Source: Theobroma cacao
Taxonomy: Eukaryota; Streptophyta; Magnoliopsida; Malvales; Malvaceae
Direction of reading: 5' to 3'
DNA length: 64,000 nucleotides
Assembly (NCBI RefSeq): GCF_000208745.1
Contig: NC_030851.1
Coordinates: forward strand, 36,167,442 to 36,231,441
This document shows, piece after piece, positions 47,716 through 56,833 of the stretch; position 1 is the first letter of the stretch; the number at the start of each line of letters is the position of its first letter. Position numbers and translations under genes: made by a program. The notes under the pieces are model-generated. The model was given only the letters and a program-made list of their open reading frames with translations, was not told the origin of the DNA and searched no databases.

Positions 47716-48169
47716 AACTAACTATAATAACAATGGTGTCACACAGTAAACACCCAAAACTGCTAAAACCACTATGGCTTAACCACAACAACCATCAAAC
47801 CAGCAAGAAAATACAGTCTAAACATTTGCAAAACAAAACAAAAAAACCCGAACATATCAAACAAACCAAAGAAAAAATCAAAAAATTAACAAACACAAGA
47901 ATGTTACGAATTTGAGACTCACTGACCTCTTCATTCATGGCCGACATTTTTGCTAGTGTTGTGGTTTCGTTCCGTTTGCAAAGAACCTTCTCGAACACTC
48001 CGGTATCGGCAAAAATGAGAAATGAATCACACAAACATTACGAATTCTGAATAATAACTATTTAAAATGAAAAATGGCATTCTTTATTCTAAAAAAGGGA
48101 AATTAATACAGTGGAAGTCCAAAGGATTACCACGTTAACTGCCCGTTTTTTTTCTCTCTCTTTATTTCA

Positions 48170-48600
48170 AATCATGACGTGTCAGCTGCTGAAGCACTGC
48201 CGTGTCACGCACTCTAAACCATGACCATGGCATGTCAGCTTTTCAGGCAATGTCGTGTCACACACTCTAAACATGATCATGGCTTGTCACCAACTCTGAA
48301 CTCTGATGTGTCACAGATTCCCTCCATGGCATGTCACTAACTCTTAACTCTAGCGTCTAACAGATTCAATCCATGGCGTCTCACCAACCCTGAACGCTAG
48401 TGTGTCACAGATTCCCTCCATGGCGTCTCACAAACTCTAAACCCTACCGTGTCACACATTCCCACCATGACGTGTCACCAACTTTTAACTCAGCATCTCA
48501 CAGATTCCCTCCAGGGCGTCTCACCAACTCTGAGTGGTGCCGTCTCACACATTCCCAACATGACATTTCACAAACTCTAAACCCTGCCTTGCGACAGCCA
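48170..48600. repeat. MULE repeat array 4 (right subterminal)
   Basis: Alternating blocks CATGGCGTCTCACCAACTCT and GTGTGTCACAGATTCCCTC with a combined period of about 55-60 bp. The GTGTCAC core relates it to arrays 1-3. Confidence 0.8.
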
Positions 48601-49048
48601 TCTAACATATGGCCTGCTATAGCAGGACCATTTCCTGCTTTGGTTTCACATCTTTCTCCTTTCAATTTGCCACTGTATCAGGGATTTCTGATTTCACATT
48701 ATTAGCCAAGCTTTCCATTCATGACGACCTGTTCCTCGTTCGATTTAATATCTCTCTTCTCCTATTATCTGAATGTCATGTCCCAAATCTCTAAAAACCC
48801 ATCTCATGCAACATTATTTTCTTTTGTACAACCTTCGGAAAAAAATTTTGGGTATTTTGCACAACCAATCTTTGCATATTTATTTTTTTTCTCCCATTTT
48901 TCACCTGTTTGAGAGTATACGCTAACGAAAACGGCTCATTAAGGGCATTTTTATCCCAAAATCTTTTTTGATGGCTAAAAACAGTTAAAAATATCCTGAC
49001 GGTTATTTACAAAAACACGTTATTTATAAGGGCTTAAAAAAAATCCCC
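48601..49048. other. MULE right terminal region
   Basis: T-rich. It holds the inverse of the left 13-bp block (TTAAGGGCATTTTT at 48938-48951) and ends CCCC before the target duplication. Confidence 0.5.
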
Positions 49049-49057
49049 TTTTAATAT

Positions 49058-50990
49058 CATGTATCTACTCAATGGGTACTCTAAAGTCATCAGGTAATCA
49101 AATGGCTACTATCCTTGAATGCATGGTGGGCTCTTTACCTACTACCACTTATCTTGGCCTCCCCTTGAAGGCTAATCCAAGAATTGCTAGCATTTGGGAT
49201 CTAATGGTGGAAAGATTCAAACAACGGCTTGCTCTCTGATAGCAAAAGTATCTATCCTTTGGTGGTAGGTTAGCTTTTCGTCAACTCTATGCTTAATTCA
49301 TTGCCACTTTATTATCTCTCTATCTTCCAAGCTTCCAAAGGCGTCATAGGCAAACTTGGAAAGCTTAGACGTTCTTATGGGGTGGAAGCACAGAATCTCA
49401 AAAATTATTAAAAGTTAAATGGAACACAATGTGTAAGCCTAAGAGATATGGGGGTTTAGGCATTTCTAGTCTTAACCATAAAAACTTGGCACCTTTAGGC
49501 AAATGGTGGTGGTGTCATGATACAGATGACAACGCACTATGGCGCCGATTGATTCTTGAAAAGTATGGTGCTAACCAAGTTCAAAGGATTTTGAGTACTT
49601 CACGTTCATATAGAATGTTGACGGTTTGGAGATGCATCACACAACTTCCCACTAATGATAGAGTTTGCAATCTTATGAGCACTTGTGCATGCAGATGGAT
49701 TGTGGGTAACGGAGCCTCCATTTTGTTTTGGCTCGACAAATGGATCCTTAACGATAATACCTTGAGCACCAAATATCCTAGACTTTTCTATCATAATGGA
49801 TAAGGAGGCTTGAGTCCTTGATGTGTGGAACGATGGTAATTGGTCTATTCCTTTCTAGCGCACCCTCTACTCTTAAAGAGCGTAATTCTTATAATTACAT
49901 CCTTCTCAAACTTGCTAATATTGCCCTCGATGCTAACAAGGATGATAGACTTATTTGAAAGCATGATTCTAGTGGACACTTTTCAATCAAAGTATTTTGC
50001 TCTATTCTTGATTCAGATCCTCTTGACCATAAGGAATGGTTTCACTCAATATGGAAGCTTTCAATCCCACCAAAGGTTCAATGTTTCCTATGGCTAGCCA
50101 TTCTTGATTCTATTCCCATTAAACACTTCCTTGCTTCACGTGGGGTGCCATTGAGTGAGGATCAAATTCGTTGTATTTGGTGTGGACTTGAGGAAGACAC
50201 ATGTTTCCATATTTTGATCTCTTGCTATTTCAGTTGGAAAATTTGGTGCCTTGTTCTTCAATGGTGGGGTATCACGTGGTCCATCCCCAACACGATTTCC
50301 ATGTTCATTCAGTTCGAAACTGACTGCTCATTCATAGGCGACATGTGTAAGCATTAGATAATGGTTTATGGTGAGACCTTTTGGTCTTTGTGGCTTGAGC
50401 GTAATGAAGCAGTTTTCTCAAATAAGGTATGGGATGGGAACAAAATCCTATTTTTCATCCGTTGACAGAAACTATTATGGATACATGCTTGTAATGATTA
50501 TATTGACGAAATTAGATGGTGGACTGAACCACTTAACTCTAGTATCAAACAATCCCTTCTTCTTTCACGCCATGGAATTTCATGGCAATCTTTGGGTCTT
50601 GATGAATTCAAGTTCAACGTTGACGACTCAGCTAAAGGAAAACCTGGGCCAGCAAAGTGTGGGGGGTCTTAAGGAACTTGGAAGGCTTTGTTGTTAAAGT
50701 GCTCTCTGCCCCTCTTGGCTACTAAGACTCTAACTTTGTAAAGCTCATGGCAATTCTACATGCTTTGAGATTATTTTCTTCCTTTCTTTATAGGGGCTCT
50801 AAATTGATTATTGAGTTCGATTCAAAGATTGCTCTGGCTTGCGTGATGAATGACTCACATAGATTTTAGGACCGATGGCAAATCTTCAATAAGATCGATG
50901 CTCTTTGACACTCGCTAGGTGGAGTTTCTTTCGTCCATACTCTTCGGGAAAGTAACACTTATTGCTGATAACTTGGCTAAATCTAATGTT
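49058..50990 (+). pseudogene. LINE-2 ORF2, post-RT, zf-RVT and RNase H
   Basis: It resumes with SCIYSMGTLKSS, then TYLGLPLKANPRIAS, MCKPKRYGGLGISSLNHKN, the zf-RVT segment (IPPKVQCFLWLAI, IRCIWCGLEEDTCFHILISC) and a decayed RNase H (DEFKFNVDDSAKGKPGP, IIEFDSKIAL). Several frameshifts and stops occur. It is the same LINE family as LINE-1 (LINE-1 has SCVHSVG at the same place). Confidence 0.88.
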
Positions 50991-51520
50991 GATAAAAGTT
51001 CTTTATTCACTGCATGTTGGTGACATGCGGTTATGGGATTTATGCTATTATTTATTGTCATGGCTTTGTTCTCAGTCTTTTTAACCCATCTGTAATATTG
51101 GATTATGTATTGGTTTTGGTTATGCTATTCATTCATGATTATCTGATTATTGGCTTATGACCGACTGTCTGTGAGTAAGTTATGATTGCTTGATACCTCT
51201 ACTGTTCGTTTTTCACGTCTACTGTCTTCATGCTTTTGCTTCTACATGCTGCCGGTTATTGTGGTCTGCTACCTTCATTGGATTTGAATTTTATTTTTGA
51301 TAGGCTGCTGCCTTAGGTTAATCTCTGGTTGTAATAGCAGATTTTGCACTCATGTTTTTATTGGGATGGTTTTTCAATGTAAATAGGTTCTGCTAGCAAG
51401 TTTATATACCTCAGGCTTTTTCTTGGCTATTGCTATAGTCATTGCATGCCCTTAGGGGAACTATACTTTTGCAATTGCCATTGATTATTAATGAATTTTT
51501 CATGATTGGTTGAAAAAAAA
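50991..51520 (+). other. LINE-2 3' untranslated region and A-tail
   Basis: T/G-rich sequence ending ATTAATGAATTTTTC...TTGAAAAAAAA. Confidence 0.75.
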
Positions 51521-51640
51521 TTATACTACTTATGCTAGAGTTTTATATAGTTAATAATGTTAATGAACTCACTAATTATTATTATTATTTTAATTATGAC
51601 ACTATTCAAAAAAATTCTTGGAACCATCCCTGGTCGTACC

Positions 51641-52309
51641 TTAGACTTCTCTTTTCTGCTGATGATTTAAGTTGTATTATGCTGGTACTAGTATCTCCCG
51701 CCTTCCCTTGTTCAAGGCTCAAAACTGTTTTTTATTTTGAAAAAGTTATTAACATTTTTAACCAACATGTCATTTTAAGTCTCTAGTTCACCAGAGACTT
51801 CCTATAGCATAAGCACCTGATTTTGGCGGAATGAATTGTACAATTACCAAAGATCTGTTCACAGCACTATACTATAAGTAATAGGCAGCTATCCACAAAC
51901 AAACAAGGATAAAGACTTGTTCTTATTTTTTGTATTTCAATACTATTCAATAAAATCTATCTTGATTTTCCAAAAGAAAAAAACAATATTTTCTTATTTC
52001 TTTGTGATAATAATAACTTCTTTATATGTATATATGCCAAAACCATGTGGACATTATTGATAAAAGCCAAAAAAAATGTGATATTAGTGAAACTTGTAAT
52101 CCACCAATAATTCTCTTTCCCCGATAAAAGGTATTTGTTGCCAAAACCTTTTAATAAAATGTCATTCTGTTCCTTAATCTATAAATTGTTGCAATTGAGT
52201 TGTTAATCTTATTAATGACAAGTTTAAAAAGCCAGCGCTTAACATGAAAGGAAATCATTATCAATCTTTTTGTTTAAATTGTCACTTATTTGAATTTATT
52301 TTTTTACTA
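51641..52309. other. AT-rich intergenic DNA
   Basis: No gene. It is the continuation of the target region of hAT-like element 3. Confidence 0.45.
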
Positions 52310-53246
52310 ATATGTTAAACTTGACTTAAATTCATTAAAAAATTAAATTTCAGTTTATAAATGAATTTTAAGATTTGAGAGTATAGTTATGCACGAAAAA
52401 GATAATAGTATCTATAGTTCAATTTAAAAACGATACCTATTAATCATACATTATCTTCTTTTTACCTTGATGAATAATTCTTAATTTTATGTTTAATTAT
52501 TTTAATTTTACTTTTGTTATTTAAATATTGAAAACTTTTTTCAAGTTTTTTCAATATTTTTGACGAAAATTAAGAGAGTTTTCTTATCTCAAGAACATTT
52601 AAAAAAATCACTTATTTTCTTTAAAAAAGTTTTTATCATTGACTTTATTTTAATATTTAAAATATTATAATAAAACTTTTTTCTCTTTTTATTTCTTTTT
52701 TATACTCCTTTTAACTTTTTATTTTGAGAGGATAATATTCGTGACCTCACCGGCACTGCTGCCCATGATGTGATCCGGTGCAAGCTGGGACGGGTAGAGA
52801 CCTCACCTAAGTAGCATCATTTTTCCATTTTTTTTCTTTTTTTTTTCTCCCAGAACCAGGAGAACGGTAGTATACTAATAATATTTGAACAAATCAAAGC
52901 TACTAACGTTATCCTTATTAAATTCAGCAAAAAGAAACTATTTTTCCTATCAAGATGTCAGTTTTGTTGTTTGGTAAACAAAACTGGCCATTCTATAGAT
53001 GTTCAAAGCGCTAAGTGGTGTGGAAATGGTATTAATTAAAGCAAGTGATTTGACTTAGCTGAAGCTGATCATGGAAAACTCTATATGCTGATATAGGATA
53101 GTGCAGATTATAACTTACTAAAATGGAAAATTCACTTTTAAGTTGTAACGGCTATAGATTTGAGACATTGGTTATAACCTATTATAAGTCACATTAACAA
53201 ATGTTTTTTGTAATCAGAAGTCTAAAACCAATCCTGAATTGCCAGG

Positions 53247-53260
53247 TTTATATATATACA
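53247..53260 (+). promoter_or_regulatory. TATA box of PCR-D
   Basis: TTTATATATATACA lies about 220 bp before the ATG, at the position equivalent to the PCR-C box. Confidence 0.45.
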
Positions 53261-53472
53261 TAGTGAATGCAGCCACGGAATTAAAAGTTAATTTCAGCAA
53301 GACGACAAGCCTAGACTCAGTCTGGGTCATCGCAGTACAAGAGCCGGAAAGATTGATTGGGATATTTCTTCCTAGTTTCAATATACAAATACAAACCCAC
53401 CATCTTTCTTCTCCCTTAAGTTTCAAGCCTTCAAAATCCTTTTTCCAATCTTAATATCCATCAGGCATCGCC

Positions 53473-54749
53473 ATGTACGCCACAAACAACTCAAAGTCAC
53501 CACCTGTTTTCGCGCAACAGGCTCCAGCAACCGGTGTTCCGATCGGTACTTCAGCAAACCAACCATATCATCCTGCTCCAAGTTACGCGCAGCCTGCGCC
53601 CCATCATATTCCTCAGCCTGCGGGGAAGGTGTCTTGGTCGACAGGACTCTGTGACTGCGGCTCTGATGTTCCAAATTGTAAGCTTTTCCCCATCATATTT
53701 GAAGATTTTAAGTTGTACTAGAATTTCCTCATTGGCATCCTTGAAATTTGTTTTTTATGACTTGATTTTGTAGGTTGCATCACATGTTGGTGTCCTTGCA
53801 TCACTTTTGGCCAGGTTGCTGAGATCGTCGATGAAGGATCAACTTGTAAGTTATTGGAGGCATAAATGACAAAATAAATACTCTGTTCTCCTCATTTTGT
53901 TTGTCCATAACTAATTTTTATGAAGTTAAGTTTTAATTTTAGTGTATTTTGTATTAGTTGTTTTTAAAATTTGAAGTATTATGATTTTCAATATCAAAAG
54001 TAAAAATATTAAGAATTCTAGAAAAAAAAGAACATAATTTTTTTATATCTAAAGAAAAGATGGTTAAAGAAAGGACAGAGGGGATATATTTATTTATAGG
54101 CCAAGACTAAAGTTAATTTTCTTTAATTAGTTGGAGTTTGTTACTAAAAACTATATCCTAAACAAAAAATTAAAACTGATAACCAAAATTAATTAATAGA
54201 TCAATTATATTCAAAGATTCAATCACAAATAATAGATCTAGCTAGACATAAATTTTAGTGAATAATTTATAAATCGTGAGAAACTTATCATAATTATTCT
54301 TAACCAGAATTACTTATCATAATTTCCGGTGGTGCAGCTTGCGGAACAAGTGGGGCCCTCTACGGATTACTTTATTGGTTCACGGGGTGTCCTTGCATTT
54401 ACTCATGCTTCTATCGCTCCAGGATGAGGAGCCAATACATGCTGGAGGAAAGTCCCTGCGGGGACTGCTGCACTCATTTTTTCTGTGAGACCTGCGCCTT
54501 GTGTCAAGAGTACCGGGAGCTCAAAAACCGTGGATTTGACATGGCCCTTGGTAATTGAAATGCCAATTTGATTTCACTGATCAAACTTAATTGCGTAACT
54601 TATTTCTCTCAGTTGTATGATTCTAGAGTATACACCTTTTACATGTATATGTTTTGGAATCTGTAGGATGGCAAGGAAACATGGTGAGGCCGCAAAACCA
54701 GGGGATGCCAATGGCTCCAGTGGTGCAAAGTGGCATGCAAAGAAATTGA
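53473..54749 (+). CDS. PCR-D: PLAC8-family plant cadmium resistance protein, 190 aa
   Basis: Exons 53473-53677 (205 nt), 53774-53845 (72), 54338-54550 (213) and 54667-54749 (83), all with GT/AG borders; the stop is TGA. The N-terminus is Pro/Ala/Gln-rich ([12 protein letters not shown], then [16 protein letters not shown]) and 13 residues longer than in [12 protein letters not shown] leads into CCITCWCPC. The hydrophobic segment has [11 protein letters not shown], followed by [19 protein letters not shown] and [12 protein letters not shown]. All family cysteines are present, so this is the best candidate for an active copy in the duplicated pair. Members of this family act as small membrane proteins in heavy-metal efflux or resistance; the substrate here is unknown. 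Confidence 0.92.
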
Positions 54750-55246
54750 AAAGTGATGATCTCTTTCTTAAATATGATTTACTTGTACTAGTTGTCGTCC
54801 AAAGGGATTGTGGTGATTAACAATGTAATTTCACCTCTTGTTATATATTCTTAAATAATTGTTGAATTGTGATAACAATATATATCCAAGTTTGTGCTTG
54901 CTGGTTATAATTATGAAGTTCATTTTCTCTTCGGTTCATATACAACTCTGGTTTTGGTGACTCTGTATATATTACTTGGTTTAAAAAAAAAAAACTGTAT
55001 ACATAAATTATTACTACATTAGCTGCTGTAAAATAATTAATTTGAGCCTAGCTAGTTCCTTAAAATAAGTGGATGCCGAATGAGAATACATTGTATTTGA
55101 ATAAAAGGGTCATCAATCCTCATTTACTGATTCAAGGTTATAAATATTTAGACCAAACTAAACGTGGATAACGGTTTACCTTTTCTTCATGGCAATCACA
55201 AAGTGAATTGAAGTACTTTGTTTATGATCATAACTAATAAGCCAAT
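54750..55246. other. 3' flank of PCR-D
   Basis: Shared with the PCR-C 3' flank up to about 55100, then unique AT-rich DNA. Confidence 0.5.
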
Positions 55247-55254
55247 TCCATATG

Positions 55255-56511
55255 CAGGGGTGAAGCTAGCTAATTTTTATTGAAAGTCAAAAATAAAAAA
55301 AAATTAAAAATTTTTAAAATTAATACGTTGAATTTAACTAATAATCAAAATACTCATACTAGATAATAATTTTATATAATATGTAAATCAAAAGAAATAA
55401 AGAAAAAAAGATTTAAAATAATCTTTTAAGAAAATTGTGCTCGATGATATTTTTTTTAATTCATCAATTATTGACTTTATACAAAAAAAAAAAACTAACA
55501 ATGTCTTTCTCAATATAACCAACTAAACTATTGCAAGAACCTCATCATTTATTTTGTTCAAAATCTTGTTTCCACAACTTTCATCGAGGCTTGGTGACTC
55601 AAGTGTAGAAAAATCATTTGAATGATTTGCATATTTTTTTTTAAAGAATTTGACAATTGTTTTCAACTTATTCATATTTTAATCAAACTTTAAAAAAATT
55701 ACTACAATCAACATCTAATATTCTTATTGTATTTCTATTTAAACTTAAAATACTAAATATAAAACTATAATGCATAAACTATAAATAGTTAAATATGACA
55801 TATAAGATTTCATACAATAGCTAAATATATACACAATTAAATAATATAAATATAAAAAAATAAAAGAAAATTTTATCCCCTCTTACTATCAGACAATAGT
55901 GGTGAGCGGTCCTTATCCTAGTTCATAAAGCTCTTTTAAATAACGAAATATATTTTAATGATGAGTTATATACAAAAGAGTAAAGTAAAAATAAAAAGAT
56001 AAAAGAGAAGAAAAAATGAGAGAAAAAGATATGAAAAAAGTTAATTAAGAATTAAAGTAAAATTGAGTAAATTTTATAAAATTATTTTATTATTTTTTAT
56101 TTATATTAGTTATTAAATAAAAAAATCAAGGATATTTTAACAAAAGAATGGAAGATCCAGCTTTTACATATCTACCACGAAGGTAACATGGTAGACAATT
56201 AGATGATTAACTATGGTTTTAATTCAGTCAAGGTTTATGCTAAGTTTGAAAACCCTCTAATTGGAGTTAGAAGATTGTTAATGTATGACGTGTTAGGAGT
56301 CTATTTTTCAAGATTGATTTAAATATAATAATATGAGTTCTTTTTTAAAAAAAATAAAAAAAAATATTTTGAAGGTATAAAACATATATAATAAATAAAT
56401 AATTTTAAAATTTTTGAAGAAGTCACAACGTCATGTATATAATATTCCTCTGAGCCATTAAAATATATATATACTACATAAAAATTTTAAAAATTTGTTT
56501 TTGGGCCCTTG
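55255..56511. mobile_element. non-autonomous hAT-like element 4
   Basis: The left end CAGGGGTGAAGCTAGC matches element 1. The proposed right end is GGGCCCTTG. The flanking 8-mers TCCATATG (55247-55254) and TCCATATC (56512-56519) differ at one base. The AT-rich interior is like elements 1 and 5, with a possible extra insertion near 56150-56330. The right boundary is less certain than the left. Confidence 0.65.
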
Positions 56512-56519
56512 TCCATATC

Positions 56520-56828
56520 TTTTCAGTTAACTCAGAACGGCACGTCCAACAGCCATACGATGGATCGAATCGAAGAAATTGAGACATTATTTTTTTAAAA
56601 GTAATTTTATTAGTCTCATTAATCAACACGGCATTACAAGTCTGTAGTCTATTTCAACGTAGACTTCCCACGGCATAACACTCCTGGTTTGAGCAGAAAC
56701 AAAAACTGTAGCACTGATCACTGCTCGAAACGATGTCAGCTAAACCACGAAGGCTCACCATGAGCTAATAACAAAACAGCTCATCATGGGACCTAAACAA
56801 AAGCACAAAAAAGAGCCTTCCAAATACA
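56520..56828. other. intergenic DNA
   Basis: No gene recognised between hAT-like element 4 and LTR-D. Confidence 0.4.
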
Positions 56829-56833
56829 CCTAG

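Larger units (their letters stand above)
47238..47830. repeat. MULE internal duplication, copy 2
   Basis: The counterpart of 44431-45000. Here the segment covers the start of the 738-nt DUF1985 exon, its acceptor and the upstream intron holding array 3. Confidence 0.8.
45045..48034 (-). pseudogene. DUF1985-type multi-exon gene carried by the MULE
   Basis: Minus-strand exons inferred from GT/AG borders: a first exon near 48034-47937 (FADTGVFEKVLCKRN), then 47267-46530 (738 nt), 46429-46277 (153), 46187-45915 (273), four 72-nt exons (45840-45769, 45689-45618, 45533-45462, 45377-45306) and a last one near 45221-45045 with a coiled coil. The middle exons are multiples of three and keep phase 0. 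Motifs typical of DUF1985 are HELWFAIGKSKVRLSKQEFC, FAWVIQ joined to FWAMEAIPAF, and NYGLP-like context. In-frame TAG codons at 47013-47015 and 46701-46703, and stops in two microexons, disable it. A C48 (Ulp1) peptidase was not found. Its role in transposition is unknown. Confidence 0.7.
40216..49048 (+). mobile_element. Mutator-like element (MULE), 8.8 kb
   Basis: It is bounded by exact 9-bp duplications, inside LINE-2 ORF2, and carries a mudrA-type transposase on the plus strand. The terminal inverted repeats are weak. The clearest match is a block AAAATGCCCTTAA about 100 bp from the left end and its inverse about 95 bp from the right end. Between the ends are a decayed transposase, a minus-strand DUF1985-type gene and four related tandem-repeat arrays. 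Plant MULEs of the Kaonashi kind are known to carry extra genes with DUF1985 or Ulp1-type domains, which fits. No Ulp1 peptidase domain was seen. Confidence 0.88.
39380..51520 (+). mobile_element. LINE-2: 5'-truncated L1-type LINE split by a Mutator-like element
   Basis: RT sequence at 39380-40206 continues at 49058 with the next collinear LINE block. An A-run ends it at 51520. Near-identical flanks, ATTATATTACTTTATG (39364-39379) and ATTATACTACTTATG (51520-51534), are a plausible LINE target duplication with one substitution and one indel. Without the insertion the LINE copy is about 3.3 kb, truncated inside the RT N-terminus. Confidence 0.9.
39296..51632. mobile_element. hAT-like element 3, split by LINE-2
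   Basis: The left end CAAGGCAGACCCAAG (from 39296/39297) and right end CCATCCCTG (to 51632) belong to the element-2 family. Flanking 8-mers GTTGTACC (39288-39295) and GTCGTACC (51633-51640) differ at one position. Joining sequence up to 39379 to sequence after 51534 gives a run that aligns continuously with element 2 (AATTAATATATTA...TAGAGTTTTATATA). The native element is only about 180-200 bp and was the target of LINE-2. Confidence 0.82.
52310..55100 (+). repeat. duplicated PCR block, copy 2 (holds PCR-D)
   Basis: It aligns with 32545-35315 in flanks, exons and introns. The upstream border in copy 1 coincides with the LINE-1 A-tail, so LINE-1 insertion now defines the visible edge there. 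Confidence 0.85.
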
